A DNA stretch of 23,400 nt, taken from positions 1 to 23,400 of IMG/VR virus record IMGVR_UViG_3300044996_000770; one strand, 5' to 3'. Under the pieces are notes generated by a model. The model saw only the letters and a program-made list of their open reading frames with translations, did not search any database and had not been told where the DNA came from. Shown here piece by piece: positions 1 through 7,670 of this stretch. The stretch is from a virus. Position numbers and translations under genes: made by a program. Numbering within the stretch: the first letter of the stretch is position 1; each line of letters starts with the position of its first letter.

Positions 1-660
1 GGTCGCCCAGCCGCGGCGGTTTAGCTGTTCGGCAGTCTCCAGAAGTGACTGGTGCTCGGCGTACAGCTCAAAAATCTGGCGGACTTGCTCGGCCTCCGTC
101 GGTTCGACCACAAGCTTCTTGTCCACGACGGTGTAGCCCAGGATCGGTATGCCCCCGGACCAGCGGCCCTTGCGGCGTGTGGCGGCGATCTTGTCCCGGG
201 TGCGCTCGCTGATCATCTCGCGCTCGAATTGCGCGAACGAGAGCAGCACATTGAGCACCAGGCGGCCCATGGAAGTTGCCGTATTGAACTGCTGGGTCAC
301 GGACACGAAGGCCACCTTGTGGCGATCGAACGTTTCGATGAGGCGGGCAAAGTCCATGAGACTGCGGCTCAGGCGGTCGACCTTGTAGACGATTACCGTG
401 TCCACGCGACCCGCGTCGATGTCGGCCAACAGCCGCTGGAGCGCCGGACGGTCCATGTTGCCGCCGGTAAAGCCGCCGTCGTCGTAATGGTCCGGAAGGC
501 ATTGCCAGCCCAGGCTTTCCTGGCTCTTGATGAAGGCCTCGGCCGACTCTCGTTGGGCGTCGAGTGAGTTGAATTCCTGCTCCAGCCCCTCCTCGGTGCT
601 CTTCCGCGTGTAGACGGCACAGCGGACAGACGGGGCAGGTTGATGTTTCGTGCGAATCAT
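1..660 (-). CDS. Large serine recombinase (site-specific), C-terminus cut by window edge
   Basis: Serine-family site-specific recombinase, expected to cut and rejoin DNA through a phosphoserine link. Reading leftwards from the ATG at 660-658, 220 residues are open to the window edge. Residues 14-22 read CAVYTRKST, with Ser21 as the probable catalytic nucleophile. The rest of the resolvase domain follows: FNSLDAQRE near residue 30, VYKVDRLSRS near 90, and an FEREMISERT stretch near 145. After that comes a segment of the recombinase domain type (PILGYTVVDKKLVV). The DNA-binding C-terminal half would lie left of base 1. The ATG shares an ATGA overlap with the stop of the DUF2924 gene upstream, so the two are probably translationally coupled. 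It could serve as the element's integrase or be a resident recombinase; the sequence does not decide. The family call is secure. Confidence 0.95.
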   Translation of the reverse strand, partial: MIRTKHQPAPSVRCAVYTRKSTEEGLEQEFNSLDAQRESAEAFIKSQESLGWQCLPDHYDDGGFTGGNMDRPALQRLLADIDAGRVDTVIVYKVDRLSRSLMDFARLIETFDRHKVAFVSVTQQFNTATSMGRLVLNVLLSFAQFEREMISERTRDKIAATRRKGRWSGGIPILGYTVVDKKLVVEPTEAEQVRQIFELYAEHQSLLETAEQLNRRGWAT

Positions 661-1145
661 GCCTTCCCCCCTTTCCGCAGGCCGAAGAACAAGTGGCCAT
701 TCCAGTGGGCGCCGGTCACGGCCTTGGCGATGGCCGACAGCGACCTGTACCGCTCTCCCTCAAACGCGTAACCGTTCTCCAGGACGGTGACCACGATGGT
801 GCGCCCCTTGTACTCCCGCGTGAGCGTGCCGGACGCCATGGGGACGCCCGCCGGTCGGACATTGGCCGTCACGATCTTCGTGTGGCCGCTACCCGACAGC
901 TTGGCCACACGGGGTGCCGTCACCCGCAGGTCCGCGTCGTTGGCCAGCTCTCTGGCTCGCTGCAGTGCCCGCTCCGACAGACCGCCCTCAGCATTGGCCT
1001 GCATCCGCCAGGCGATCCGCCGGATCAAGTACTGCTTGTGTCGCGAGCGCGTCGATTCCCCGCACACTTCGGCGTACTTTTCCACCAATTCCCCCGTTGT
1101 CATCCGCTCCATCGCGGCGACTTCCTTCTGCACGTTCAGCGTCAT
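657..1145 (-). CDS. DUF2924 domain protein
   Basis: A 162-residue protein that I recognise as a DUF2924 family member, a family commonly found beside serine recombinases. Its molecular role is not known to me. The N-terminal third is helical and basic (YAEVCGESTRSRHKQYLIRRIAWRMQ). The C-terminal half has the pattern LTREYKGRTIVV ... GYAFEGERYRSLSAIAKAVTG, followed by WNGHLFFGL; this resembles a small sequence-reading or nucleic-acid-binding module (inference). The ATG at 1145 is preceded by AAGGAG at a good distance, which supports this start. The stop overlaps the recombinase ATG (ATGA), and the small ORF upstream ends 32 bases before this start, so the three probably form one transcript. 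The conserved pairing suggests an accessory role in recombination, but this is inference. Confidence 0.9.
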   Translation of the reverse strand: MTLNVQKEVAAMERMTTGELVEKYAEVCGESTRSRHKQYLIRRIAWRMQANAEGGLSERALQRARELANDADLRVTAPRVAKLSGSGHTKIVTANVRPAGVPMASGTLTREYKGRTIVVTVLENGYAFEGERYRSLSAIAKAVTGAHWNGHLFFGLRKGGKA

Positions 1146-1177
1146 GGGCGCTCCTTGTCTCTGGAGTCTCGAAGCCG

Positions 1178-1351
1178 TTAACCACGCTGGACACTGAGCA
1201 CGGTTTCACGGGGAAGATCAAGGTCCGGCAGCGGGGATTCTGTGGGGAGCTGCGGCTGGTGTAGCCGCAGCACGCCGCGGGCGAGGATAGTGGCGATTTC
1301 GGAGAGGCGGGCGTCGGGGGACATAAGTGACGGATGGTCGGAGGCGGGCAT
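1178..1351 (-). CDS. Small hypothetical protein heading the recombinase operon
   Basis: A 57-residue ORF, MPASDHPSLMSPDARLSEIA at the start and ending ETVLSVQRG. The ATG at 1351-1349 has GGAGA a few bases upstream; a longer in-frame version could begin at 1411 but has no better signal. The central segment (ARLSEIATILARGVLRL) is predicted to form an amphipathic helix. The C-terminal third is rich in Pro and Leu. Small proteins with this helix commonly precede DUF2924 genes in planctomycete genomes as far as I recall, so it is likely real, but I do not know its function. It lies 32 bases upstream of the DUF2924 start on the same strand. Confidence 0.6.
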   Translation of the reverse strand: MPASDHPSLMSPDARLSEIATILARGVLRLHQPQLPTESPLPDLDLPRETVLSVQRG

Positions 1352-1775
1352 GGTCGTTCTCCGATTGACTATCTTGAGAGCCAGCGGCGGGTTCAAGTGA
1401 GTCGACCGCATCTACTCTGGTTAACAACCCGGTTGCCAAGAGAACTGACGAATGCACGCACGGATTCAACATTGGTGGTCGACGATAGTTTCACAGGAAA
1501 TCGCCGCTCGCATGGGCGACGCAAGTGGCTTCTACAGCGTGCGTTATGCCGTTTCCTGGAAAATTGCCAGGGCAGTATTGCAGCCCTCAAAGTCGCTGCT
1601 ATCATAATCGCGAAAGTGAACGTCAGTATACTTCAGCGTTTCATTCCGGTGCCGGGATAGACGGGCTCCGGGGATAGTTGCGGCTCACCCCGATCCAACG
1701 CCGCACAACCAGCGATCCAACGCGCCATCCGCGTGTCCCGCTGCGCGCGTAGCGATCGATTGGAGGTGGCCATCA
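1352..1775. other. Divergent intergenic region between recombinase operon and unknown three-gene block
   Basis: A 424-base stretch without a supported gene, lying between divergent transcription units, so promoters for both should be here. I see a short inverted repeat CCTGG/CCAGG (1555-1571), a weak promoter-like pair TTGCAG (1578-1583) and TATCAT (1600-1605) with 16-base spacing pointing right, and a direct repeat at 1691-1723 (listed separately). The right end carries GGAGG (1762-1766) as ribosome binding site of the next gene. The promoter match is poor in the -35 box. An attachment site for the recombinase could also lie here, but nothing proves it. Confidence 0.4.
1691..1723. repeat. 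Direct repeat CGATCCAACGC, two copies 22 bases apart
   Basis: CGATCCAACGC occurs at 1691-1701 and again at 1713-1723. The 22-base period is about two helical turns, so both copies face the same side of the DNA. They lie about 50 bases before the start of the 1776 gene, a reasonable place for an operator. Eleven bases twice could still be chance; function is inference. Confidence 0.4.
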
Positions 1776-2978
1776 ATGGCTTCACGACAGTTCTCGCTTC
1801 ATTCTGTCCTGCGCTTGGTCCCCAACGTGTTGCTGAAGGAGCTGTTCGACGCACTGGGCCATGCGTGTTGCGATCCGGGCTGGGCGGAGCGAAAGGAAAA
1901 GGACATCGGTCCGTTCCTTGAATTCCTGGATTCGCTGCCCCGCAACAAGTTGAACGAAATCGAAAGCGCGCTACGGAGCGTGGCCGAACTTGCCTGCGAG
2001 TCCGGCATGACCGCCTTGGTGGAGGCGTGCTCGATCTGCGGCGAGCCGAGTTTGGCGGAGCAGCTGCCCGACTACCTGAGCGTGTGGGGCCGCGCTATGT
2101 TCATGTGGCTCCGCCACCGGGGTGTCTTTGACAAGGCCCAGGTTATCCACCAGGTTGACCACGTGGCGTGGTGGCGAAAAAGAAACGACCTGCCACGGAA
2201 CGCTCCCGACACTTCGCCGGCGGCCATCGACCAGCTGGAACGTGACATCTCCGCGCTGCTCAAGGCTCAAGGGCGCGGCAAGGACTGCACCGTCGAGGTG
2301 CTCAGCCGTGGTGACGTCGACTACTTCTGTGCGTTCCCGGACGACTTTGTGCAGAATGTCCTGGTCCACGACGAGGACCACAAGTTGGCTCCAGCGACCT
2401 TCCGACGCACGCTTCACATCGTCTTCGCCTACAACCGAGAGGACGGATCGCTGGACACGTACGCCAAGCTGACCAAGCCGATCAAGGAAGGGTTGGAGGT
2501 CATCTTTGCCGACACGATCCTGCACTGGGAATTGGATGCCTACGATCCGGACGCGGCTTACGAGCTGGACCAACTCAAGGATGCGTGGTTCGACATGACG
2601 ACGGATCCGGCGGATCAGCTCCGAGTCCGCATTCGCAAGCTGCGGTTATCGAGCAAGCACAACGGTCGGCGCGTGCTGATCGAAATTGACGACGACGACC
2701 CGGACGACGACATTCACACGGCGATTGAGGAATGCGTTCATCTCGAAGCGGTGCCGCTGTCCGAGTGGCACGTGACGCTGGTCACATTCTGTTTTGAGTT
2801 CCTGCCGATGCCGGGCCGCAAACCGGGCCGACAGACTTTCGCTGTGTGCTACCCCCGATCGTGCAGCCTGCGGAACGCCCGCCCCGAGCGCGTCGAAATC
2901 ATCCAGAAGTACCTGAAGCGTTGGAAGATCGACCTTGCCAAATCCCCTACGCCCGATCTTGTCCCGGTGGGCGGTTGA
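1776..2978 (+). CDS. Conserved-looking hypothetical protein, 400 residues
   Basis: A 400-residue soluble protein that I cannot assign to a named family. The ATG at 1776 has GGAGG nine bases upstream, and long uninterrupted frame and GC-rich third positions support coding. The N-terminal 130 residues look alpha-helical with several cysteines (HACCDPG, ELACESG, EACSICGEP). A middle segment from about residue 175 to 255 (VEVLSRGDVDYFCAFPDDF ... DTYAKLTKPIKEGLEVIFA) looks like an alpha/beta domain. A strongly acidic run IDDDDPDDD lies near residue 303-313. There is no signal peptide and no membrane segment. It sits directly before a cysteine-cluster/HTH-like protein and a 90-residue protein on the same strand, probably one transcript. 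A distant relation to conflict-system associated modules is possible but unproven. Confidence 0.85.
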   Translation: MASRQFSLHSVLRLVPNVLLKELFDALGHACCDPGWAERKEKDIGPFLEFLDSLPRNKLNEIESALRSVAELACESGMTALVEACSICGEPSLAEQLPDYLSVWGRAMFMWLRHRGVFDKAQVIHQVDHVAWWRKRNDLPRNAPDTSPAAIDQLERDISALLKAQGRGKDCTVEVLSRGDVDYFCAFPDDFVQNVLVHDEDHKLAPATFRRTLHIVFAYNREDGSLDTYAKLTKPIKEGLEVIFADTILHWELDAYDPDAAYELDQLKDAWFDMTTDPADQLRVRIRKLRLSSKHNGRRVLIEIDDDDPDDDIHTAIEECVHLEAVPLSEWHVTLVTFCFEFLPMPGRKPGRQTFAVCYPRSCSLRNARPERVEIIQKYLKRWKIDLAKSPTPDLVPVGG

Positions 2979-3030
2979 CCCGCCGGCAGTTTATGCCCCG
3001 GAAGCACGCGGTGATCTTCGGAGTGTCTTC

Positions 3031-3942
3031 GTGACGCTCCGAGACCAAACGGTTCTGCGCCCAATGACGCCCGCCAGCGCTGCCGACTGCAACGAGTGCG
3101 GTCGGCGCTGTCGGGTGGAGTACGTCGCGGACACGATCGGCAAACAGCGCAGCTACATCAACTGCGGCGACTGCGGCCTGGCGGAGATTGATCCCGACCT
3201 GCTGCAGCGGTGGGAGATCGACACGAGAGCGATGCTCGCGGCGATTTTCCGCAGCGGTGGCCTGGCCATTGAAGAGCGCATCGTTGGGCAGCTCTGGCAG
3301 GTTGGCAAGGCGACCTGGGCCGGTCGATCGCGGGAAGTGTGGTTCGCCCGGACTTTCCGGCGCGGCCGCGTTGACTCAGCGGTCAAGTTGCTGCGAAGCC
3401 GCCCCAAGGCCATCGTGTTTGCGCCGACGGAAGCTGGTGCCCAACACTGGCACGAGGCGACAGGGAACCTGGTGGTGGCTCTCGATCTGGCTGTCGCTCT
3501 AGAGGCGGGGACGATCCGCCTGGACACCGAGTACGTCGAGGGTCGGATTGTGGACGCCGGTATGGGACCGGATGGCGTGCCGAAGCGACCGCCAAAGAAA
3601 CGCAGTCCTCGGACGGCAAAGATCGAGTCACTGAAGGTCGAATTGGTCAGACACCTTCGAGCCGCCCGTGACCATGCGTTCTTCACGAAGGACGAAACCG
3701 GCACGCCCGAGCTGTTGCCACGGCCGACGCAGAAAGACCTGGGATTCCGCGTGGGTCTCAGCGCGTCCGACGTGAGCCGGTGCCTCAGTGATGAAGACGC
3801 TGGCGAACTGCGGCTCTATTGGAACGTGGCCGCTGACTTGGACGAGATCATGCGCTGGCACGGCGGTGTGAAGCAGCGCGGCAATCGCACAAGGACGCGA
3901 CCGCTATGCCACGACAGGAAGGCTTCCGCCACCACGGACTGA
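3031..3942 (+). CDS. Cysteine-cluster and HTH-like protein, putative regulator
   Basis: A 303-residue protein if translation starts at GTG 3031, which has GGAG seven bases upstream. In-frame alternatives are TTG 2935 (overlapping the previous gene by 44 bases) and ATG 3064. Near the N-terminus there is a cysteine cluster, CNEC-x3-C at residues 20-27 and CGDC at 45-48, which looks like a zinc ribbon. The C-terminal region has TQKDLGFRVGLSASDVSRCL (about 233-252), which fits a helix-turn-helix. It is followed by ELRLYWNVAADLDEIMRWHG. The middle (REVWFARTFRR ... RSRPKAIVFAPTE) looks alpha/beta. This layout suggests a DNA-binding regulator or a DNA-binding subunit working with the 400-residue neighbour. 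The family is unknown to me; the motif readings are by eye. Confidence 0.85.
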   Translation: MTLRDQTVLRPMTPASAADCNECGRRCRVEYVADTIGKQRSYINCGDCGLAEIDPDLLQRWEIDTRAMLAAIFRSGGLAIEERIVGQLWQVGKATWAGRSREVWFARTFRRGRVDSAVKLLRSRPKAIVFAPTEAGAQHWHEATGNLVVALDLAVALEAGTIRLDTEYVEGRIVDAGMGPDGVPKRPPKKRSPRTAKIESLKVELVRHLRAARDHAFFTKDETGTPELLPRPTQKDLGFRVGLSASDVSRCLSDEDAGELRLYWNVAADLDEIMRWHGGVKQRGNRTRTRPLCHDRKASATTD

Positions 3943-4178
3943 TCGTCTACGCCATCCAGTACGAGCTCGACACGAAACTGCGGTCGTGGTTGATCGTGTG
4001 GTTGGACAACGACGGAAATTCGCTGCACCCGTGGGTCCGTCCGGCGAAAGCCGGAAGGCGGATCGTGGCGACCAAGCCGGGCGACGTGATCGTGCATCGC
4101 GGCGAGCCGAAGACCGTCGCGGGAGTCAAGGTGTACCGGGCGCTGGGGGTTGAGCCAGGAAGGGAGGTGGTGGGGTAG
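3906..4178 (+). CDS. Small hypothetical protein, 90 residues
   Basis: A 90-residue protein starting at ATG 3906, inside the end of the previous gene (37-base overlap) in another frame, with AAGGA ten bases upstream. The sequence (IQYELDTKLRSWLIVWLDND ... PGDVIVHRGEPKTVAGVKVY) reads as a beta-rich, SH3-like small fold with basic and Trp-rich strands. No membrane segment or cysteine motif is present. The overlap suggests translational coupling to the HTH-like protein. Its stop is only 24 bases from the end of the convergent kinase gene. Function unknown. Confidence 0.65.
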   Translation: MPRQEGFRHHGLIVYAIQYELDTKLRSWLIVWLDNDGNSLHPWVRPAKAGRRIVATKPGDVIVHRGEPKTVAGVKVYRALGVEPGREVVG

Positions 4179-4202
4179 AAGGCCTTCGAGTGCTTCAGTT
4201 GC

Positions 4203-7200
4203 TCAACGTTTCCACCACTCGCCTGCAGCCTTTACATCTTCCGGCGTGGCGGCACGCCACAAGCGAATTGCCCCACCGCGATCTCGGCAGACAATCAGAT
4301 TCCTCTCTGGCCAAAAGGCTAGGCCTTCGTCTATTGACCTGTTCTGCATGAGGCGGAATTTCTGCTGACGTGTAGGCAGATCCCAGAGTACTGCAACGCC
4401 CTCTCCCCCAGCCGAAACGAGCGTCCTCGCATCACCCATGAAAATGAGCGAGCAGACCTGTTTAGTGTGTTGCCCCAGAACATAGGTCGTGTCTTCAGTG
4501 CCGGTTCTGTCCCGCAACTTAATCGTTCCGTCAAGTCCCCCTGACGCCATGATCTTGCCGTCCGGAGAGAACGCCACACACCACACCTCGTCGCTGTGGT
4601 CATGGTAGGTGCCGATAAGATTGCCCATTTCTGCGTTCCAGAGCTTCACAGTGTGGTCGGCGCCGCCAGAGGCCAATACTTTTCCGCCCCGCCCAAACCC
4701 GAGACACGTCACTGCGCCTTCGTGACCCGCTAGTCGGCGCTGCAGACGTGGGGGATCGAGTCCACAGAGTGTCACCGAGCCATCGTTGGCGCCGACGGCA
4801 ATGACACTCCCGTCGTCAGACGATGTCAACTTCGTCACGGTCGCGCTACCACGCAGCTGAATTGGCTTCAACCAAGCGCTCTCCTGCAGATCCCAAAGGT
4901 TGATCCTATCAGGAAGTGCTACAGCGAGCACGGCACCGCGGCACCTTGTGATGTCTCGAATCAGCCTTGTCCCAGTGTCGACACAAGCCGCCTCTTTTCC
5001 AGCCTGCAACGACAATAACGTCACCGATCCGCTAATGGCTCCGTCGCCAATGTCTCGTGCGAATACAGCCAAAACCTCTTGCTCCGGAAAGACTACTAGC
5101 TTGCCACCGCCGCTCTGCGAGGCAAATGTCTCCAGTTCCTGTTGGTCAAACTTCCACAGCTTCACCGACCGATCATAGTCGGCAGCTGCCAAGACACTGC
5201 CGTCGAACGAAATCGCAACTGACTCAACGCCAAAGGAATGCCCCTTCAGCGTTGTATATAAAGTCTGTGACGTCACGTCCCACAAATTGACGGTGTTGTC
5301 ACGACTTCCGGACGCGAGTATTTTCCCATCCGGTAGAAACGCCAACGATTGCACTTCATCCCGGTGGCCCCTAAAGGTTGCCACGTCTTTTCCGCTTATC
5401 GAATTCCATAACTTGACAATTCCATCATCGCCTGCGGATGCAAGGAGCTCACCGTTTGGCTGAAATGCAACGGACCTGACTACGTCTGTGTGTCCCTGAA
5501 GCTTGAACATCTCTTGCTTCGAGTCCAAATTCCACACCCTGACGGTCCGATCTCCGCTTCCGGAAGCGAGGAGCTTCCCATCTGAGGAGTACGCGACGGA
5601 CGTGACGCGATGTGAATGCCCGCGGAACTGTTCCTCTATTTCGCCCGTGTCAACACGTCGAATCTCGATGGTGTTGTCTCGGCCGCACGACGCCAAAGAC
5701 TTTCCGTCCGACGAGAACACCGCCGATTGATATTCGTCGTAATTGCCCGTGCTAATGTCTTCCAGCTTTGTTCCTCCGGACACTCGCCAGATAATGATTG
5801 TCCCATCTTGACTCGCCGTCGCGAGGAGCGCTCCGTTGGGAGAAAAGGAAATCGAGACAACCGTGTCTTTGTGACCATGGAGTGGTATGGCTTCCTTGTT
5901 GCTGTCGAAGTGCCAGATTGTGAGAAGGCCGTTCTGCCCTCCGGTCGCTAACACTCTCTCAGTCGGCGAGAACGCAACCTCGTACACCTTATCCGGCTGG
6001 GGCACATTCGTCGCACGCTTGGTTCTCTGACAGAGCCTCCAGAGGTAGTACCACTCAAATCCTCGTAGATCTTGCTGGTCGTGCTCCGGTTCGTGCCTCT
6101 TGAGCAGCATTACAGTACGATCCACCTCGTTCTCTTCCCAAGCATGTGAGGCGGCGATCATATCACTCGCATATTGTTGACAACGGCGGCGTTCCGCTTC
6201 TTCTTGAGCAAGCACTCTCGCCTCATTTGCCTCGCTCGCGTTGTTGCTGGCGACTACGGCGAAGTGCGACGACAACAACGAACCTGCAACCAGCAGGATT
6301 GCGACCACTGTAACAAGAGTCGCCACTTGGGGATTCCGCCGAGACCATCGCCAGACTCGCTCCGTTGGTCTCACAGGCCGCGCGTGTATCGGGATATTCT
6401 TAAGGAACCTTCGCAGGTCCGCCGCAACATCTGACGAAGTGGCATAACGTCGATTTAGGTCCTTCTCCAGACACTTCAGACAGATGGTCTCCAGATCCCG
6501 CGGCACACTGCCGTTCAGCCGCCTGGGACTAGGCGGCTCGTCGTTGACCACCTGATGCATGAGCATGCGGACATTCCCACGGAACGGTCGCTCCCCCGTG
6601 AGCATCTCGAACAGGATCACGCCCAGCGAGTACACGTCGCTCCGCCGATCCGCCGTGTGCGCTGCCCCCTTCGCCTGTTCGGGAGACATGTACGCCGGTG
6701 TCCCCAGCACGCGCCCCTCGACGGTCATGGTTACCTCGCCGGCCTCACGCCGAGCCAACCCGAAATCCATGATGTGCGGCTCGCCAGCGGCATCCAACAT
6801 GATGTTGCCCGGCTTCAGGTCCCGGTGAATGACGCCGTGCTCGTGGGCGTGGTGCAGGGCATCGGCGATCTTGGCGCACAGCTCGGCGGCTTCCCGCACT
6901 GAGAACCGTTGGGCCGTAAGCCGATCCGCGAGCGTCGTGCCCTCGACGAAATCACTGACGATGAACACCGTGTCATCCGCACGACCGACTTCGTGGACGC
7001 TCACAATGCCCGGATGGCGCAGCTGAGCAGCCGCTCGCGCCTCCCGTAGAAACTGCTCCGTCTCTTCGGGGTCCAGCTGTCCCTTGCGGGGTATCTTGAT
7101 GGCCACCGTGCGGTCCAGGTCCGTGTCTCGAGCTTTCCACACGAAGCCGAACGTGCCCACGCCGATCTTGTCCACGAGCTCGAAGTGGCCGATCGTCTTG

Positions 7201-7340
7201 GTGCCAGTCTCATACGCGACGGTTTCGGCGGTGCCCAGGAGACTGAAGCTGCTGCCGCACGCCGGACACGCGATGTCGGAGAGCTGACCGTCGCCATCCA
7301 GATCAATCGGAGCGTGGCATTGGGGACAGCGAACTTGCAT
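4203..7340 (-). CDS. Membrane Ser/Thr protein kinase with WD40 repeat C-terminus
   Basis: A Hanks-type Ser/Thr kinase of 1045 residues from the ATG at 7340-7338 (an in-frame ATG at 7394 would add 18 residues). It opens with a zinc ribbon, CPQC at 5-8 and CPAC at 25-28. The kinase domain follows: Gly-rich loop GVGTFG at 60-65, ATP-binding Lys82 (VAIKIP), HRDLKPGN at 172-179, DFG at 192-194 and GTPAYMSPE at 213-221. One transmembrane helix lies at about 339-363. From about residue 430 to the end there are roughly 13-14 WD40 blades (repeated GH ... LASGS.D.TVKLWN pattern), enough for two propellers. All catalytic residues are present. The kinase probably faces the cytoplasm with the propellers outside. 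It lies antisense between two plus-strand blocks, and its WD40 part is lower in GC than its kinase part. Substrate unknown. Confidence 0.97.
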   Translation of the reverse strand: MQVRCPQCHAPIDLDGDGQLSDIACPACGSSFSLLGTAETVAYETGTKTIGHFELVDKIGVGTFGFVWKARDTDLDRTVAIKIPRKGQLDPEETEQFLREARAAAQLRHPGIVSVHEVGRADDTVFIVSDFVEGTTLADRLTAQRFSVREAAELCAKIADALHHAHEHGVIHRDLKPGNIMLDAAGEPHIMDFGLARREAGEVTMTVEGRVLGTPAYMSPEQAKGAAHTADRRSDVYSLGVILFEMLTGERPFRGNVRMLMHQVVNDEPPSPRRLNGSVPRDLETICLKCLEKDLNRRYATSSDVAADLRRFLKNIPIHARPVRPTERVWRWSRRNPQVATLVTVVAILLVAGSLLSSHFAVVASNNASEANEARVLAQEEAERRRCQQYASDMIAASHAWEENEVDRTVMLLKRHEPEHDQQDLRGFEWYYLWRLCQRTKRATNVPQPDKVYEVAFSPTERVLATGGQNGLLTIWHFDSNKEAIPLHGHKDTVVSISFSPNGALLATASQDGTIIIWRVSGGTKLEDISTGNYDEYQSAVFSSDGKSLASCGRDNTIEIRRVDTGEIEEQFRGHSHRVTSVAYSSDGKLLASGSGDRTVRVWNLDSKQEMFKLQGHTDVVRSVAFQPNGELLASAGDDGIVKLWNSISGKDVATFRGHRDEVQSLAFLPDGKILASGSRDNTVNLWDVTSQTLYTTLKGHSFGVESVAISFDGSVLAAADYDRSVKLWKFDQQELETFASQSGGGKLVVFPEQEVLAVFARDIGDGAISGSVTLLSLQAGKEAACVDTGTRLIRDITRCRGAVLAVALPDRINLWDLQESAWLKPIQLRGSATVTKLTSSDDGSVIAVGANDGSVTLCGLDPPRLQRRLAGHEGAVTCLGFGRGGKVLASGGADHTVKLWNAEMGNLIGTYHDHSDEVWCVAFSPDGKIMASGGLDGTIKLRDRTGTEDTTYVLGQHTKQVCSLIFMGDARTLVSAGGEGVAVLWDLPTRQQKFRLMQNRSIDEGLAFWPERNLIVCRDRGGAIRLWRAATPEDVKAAGEWWKR

Positions 7341-7487
7341 GGCCAGTACCCTGGATAACCTCGATTGGGGTGCGGACTCTGGCTGAACGCCCATCAGTTT
7401 GGCTGGCCCGCAATGCCGTGACAAGCTCCACCGGACGCCCCCCGGAACGGTTGGGTATTGTCCGCGACGCGTCGGTTTCCAGGGTGT

Positions 7488-7526
7488 CGAGTTGCAGTTG
7501 CGCCGTTTTCGTGCAACTGCAACTCG
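7488..7526. repeat. Perfect 14-bp inverted repeat with 11-base loop
   Basis: CGAGTTGCAGTTGC at 7488-7501 is the exact reverse complement of 7513-7526, with 11 bases between. There is no T tract behind it in either direction, so an operator or a 5' leader hairpin is more likely than a terminator. It lies about 150 bases from each of the divergent kinase and sigma factor starts, a good position for a site controlling both. Confidence 0.6.
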
Positions 7527-7605
7527 CATTTCTTGGAATCCTAGCCGCTGGCAGCATAGCGACTTGCGTCTTGCCGCCAATTTCTTTCGCCGATTTCGTG
7601 CAACT
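7501..7605. repeat. Direct repeat CGCCG(T/A)TTTCGTGCAACT, two copies 87 bases apart
   Basis: CGCCGTTTTCGTGCAACT at 7501-7518 returns at 7588-7605 with a single T to A change. The first copy covers the loop and right arm of the inverted repeat at 7488-7526; the second lies about 65 bases before the sigma factor start. Seventeen of 18 bases shared in a short intergenic region suggests binding sites for one regulator, possibly the HTH-like protein or the sigma factor itself (inference). Confidence 0.55.
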
Positions 7606-7670
7606 CCGGCGGTGGGTGTTGCCGTGCGTCGGGCACGGCGGGAATCAAACACCCCGCTGGAGATTGCGGA

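Larger units (their letters stand above)
7341..7670. other. Divergent intergenic region between kinase and sigma factor
   Basis: A 330-base stretch between two divergent genes. It holds a perfect 14-bp inverted repeat and an 18-bp direct repeat (listed separately), and GGAG at 7659-7662 as ribosome binding site of the sigma factor. No convincing -35/-10 pair was found, but promoters for both genes should be here. The kinase reading frame is open upstream to 7652, but the zinc ribbon start at 7340 argues that this is not translated. Confidence 0.5.

Noticed and set aside
1971-2573. 200-residue minus-strand ORF
   Set aside because: Mirror frame of the 400-residue protein at 1776-2978, a common effect in GC-rich genes.
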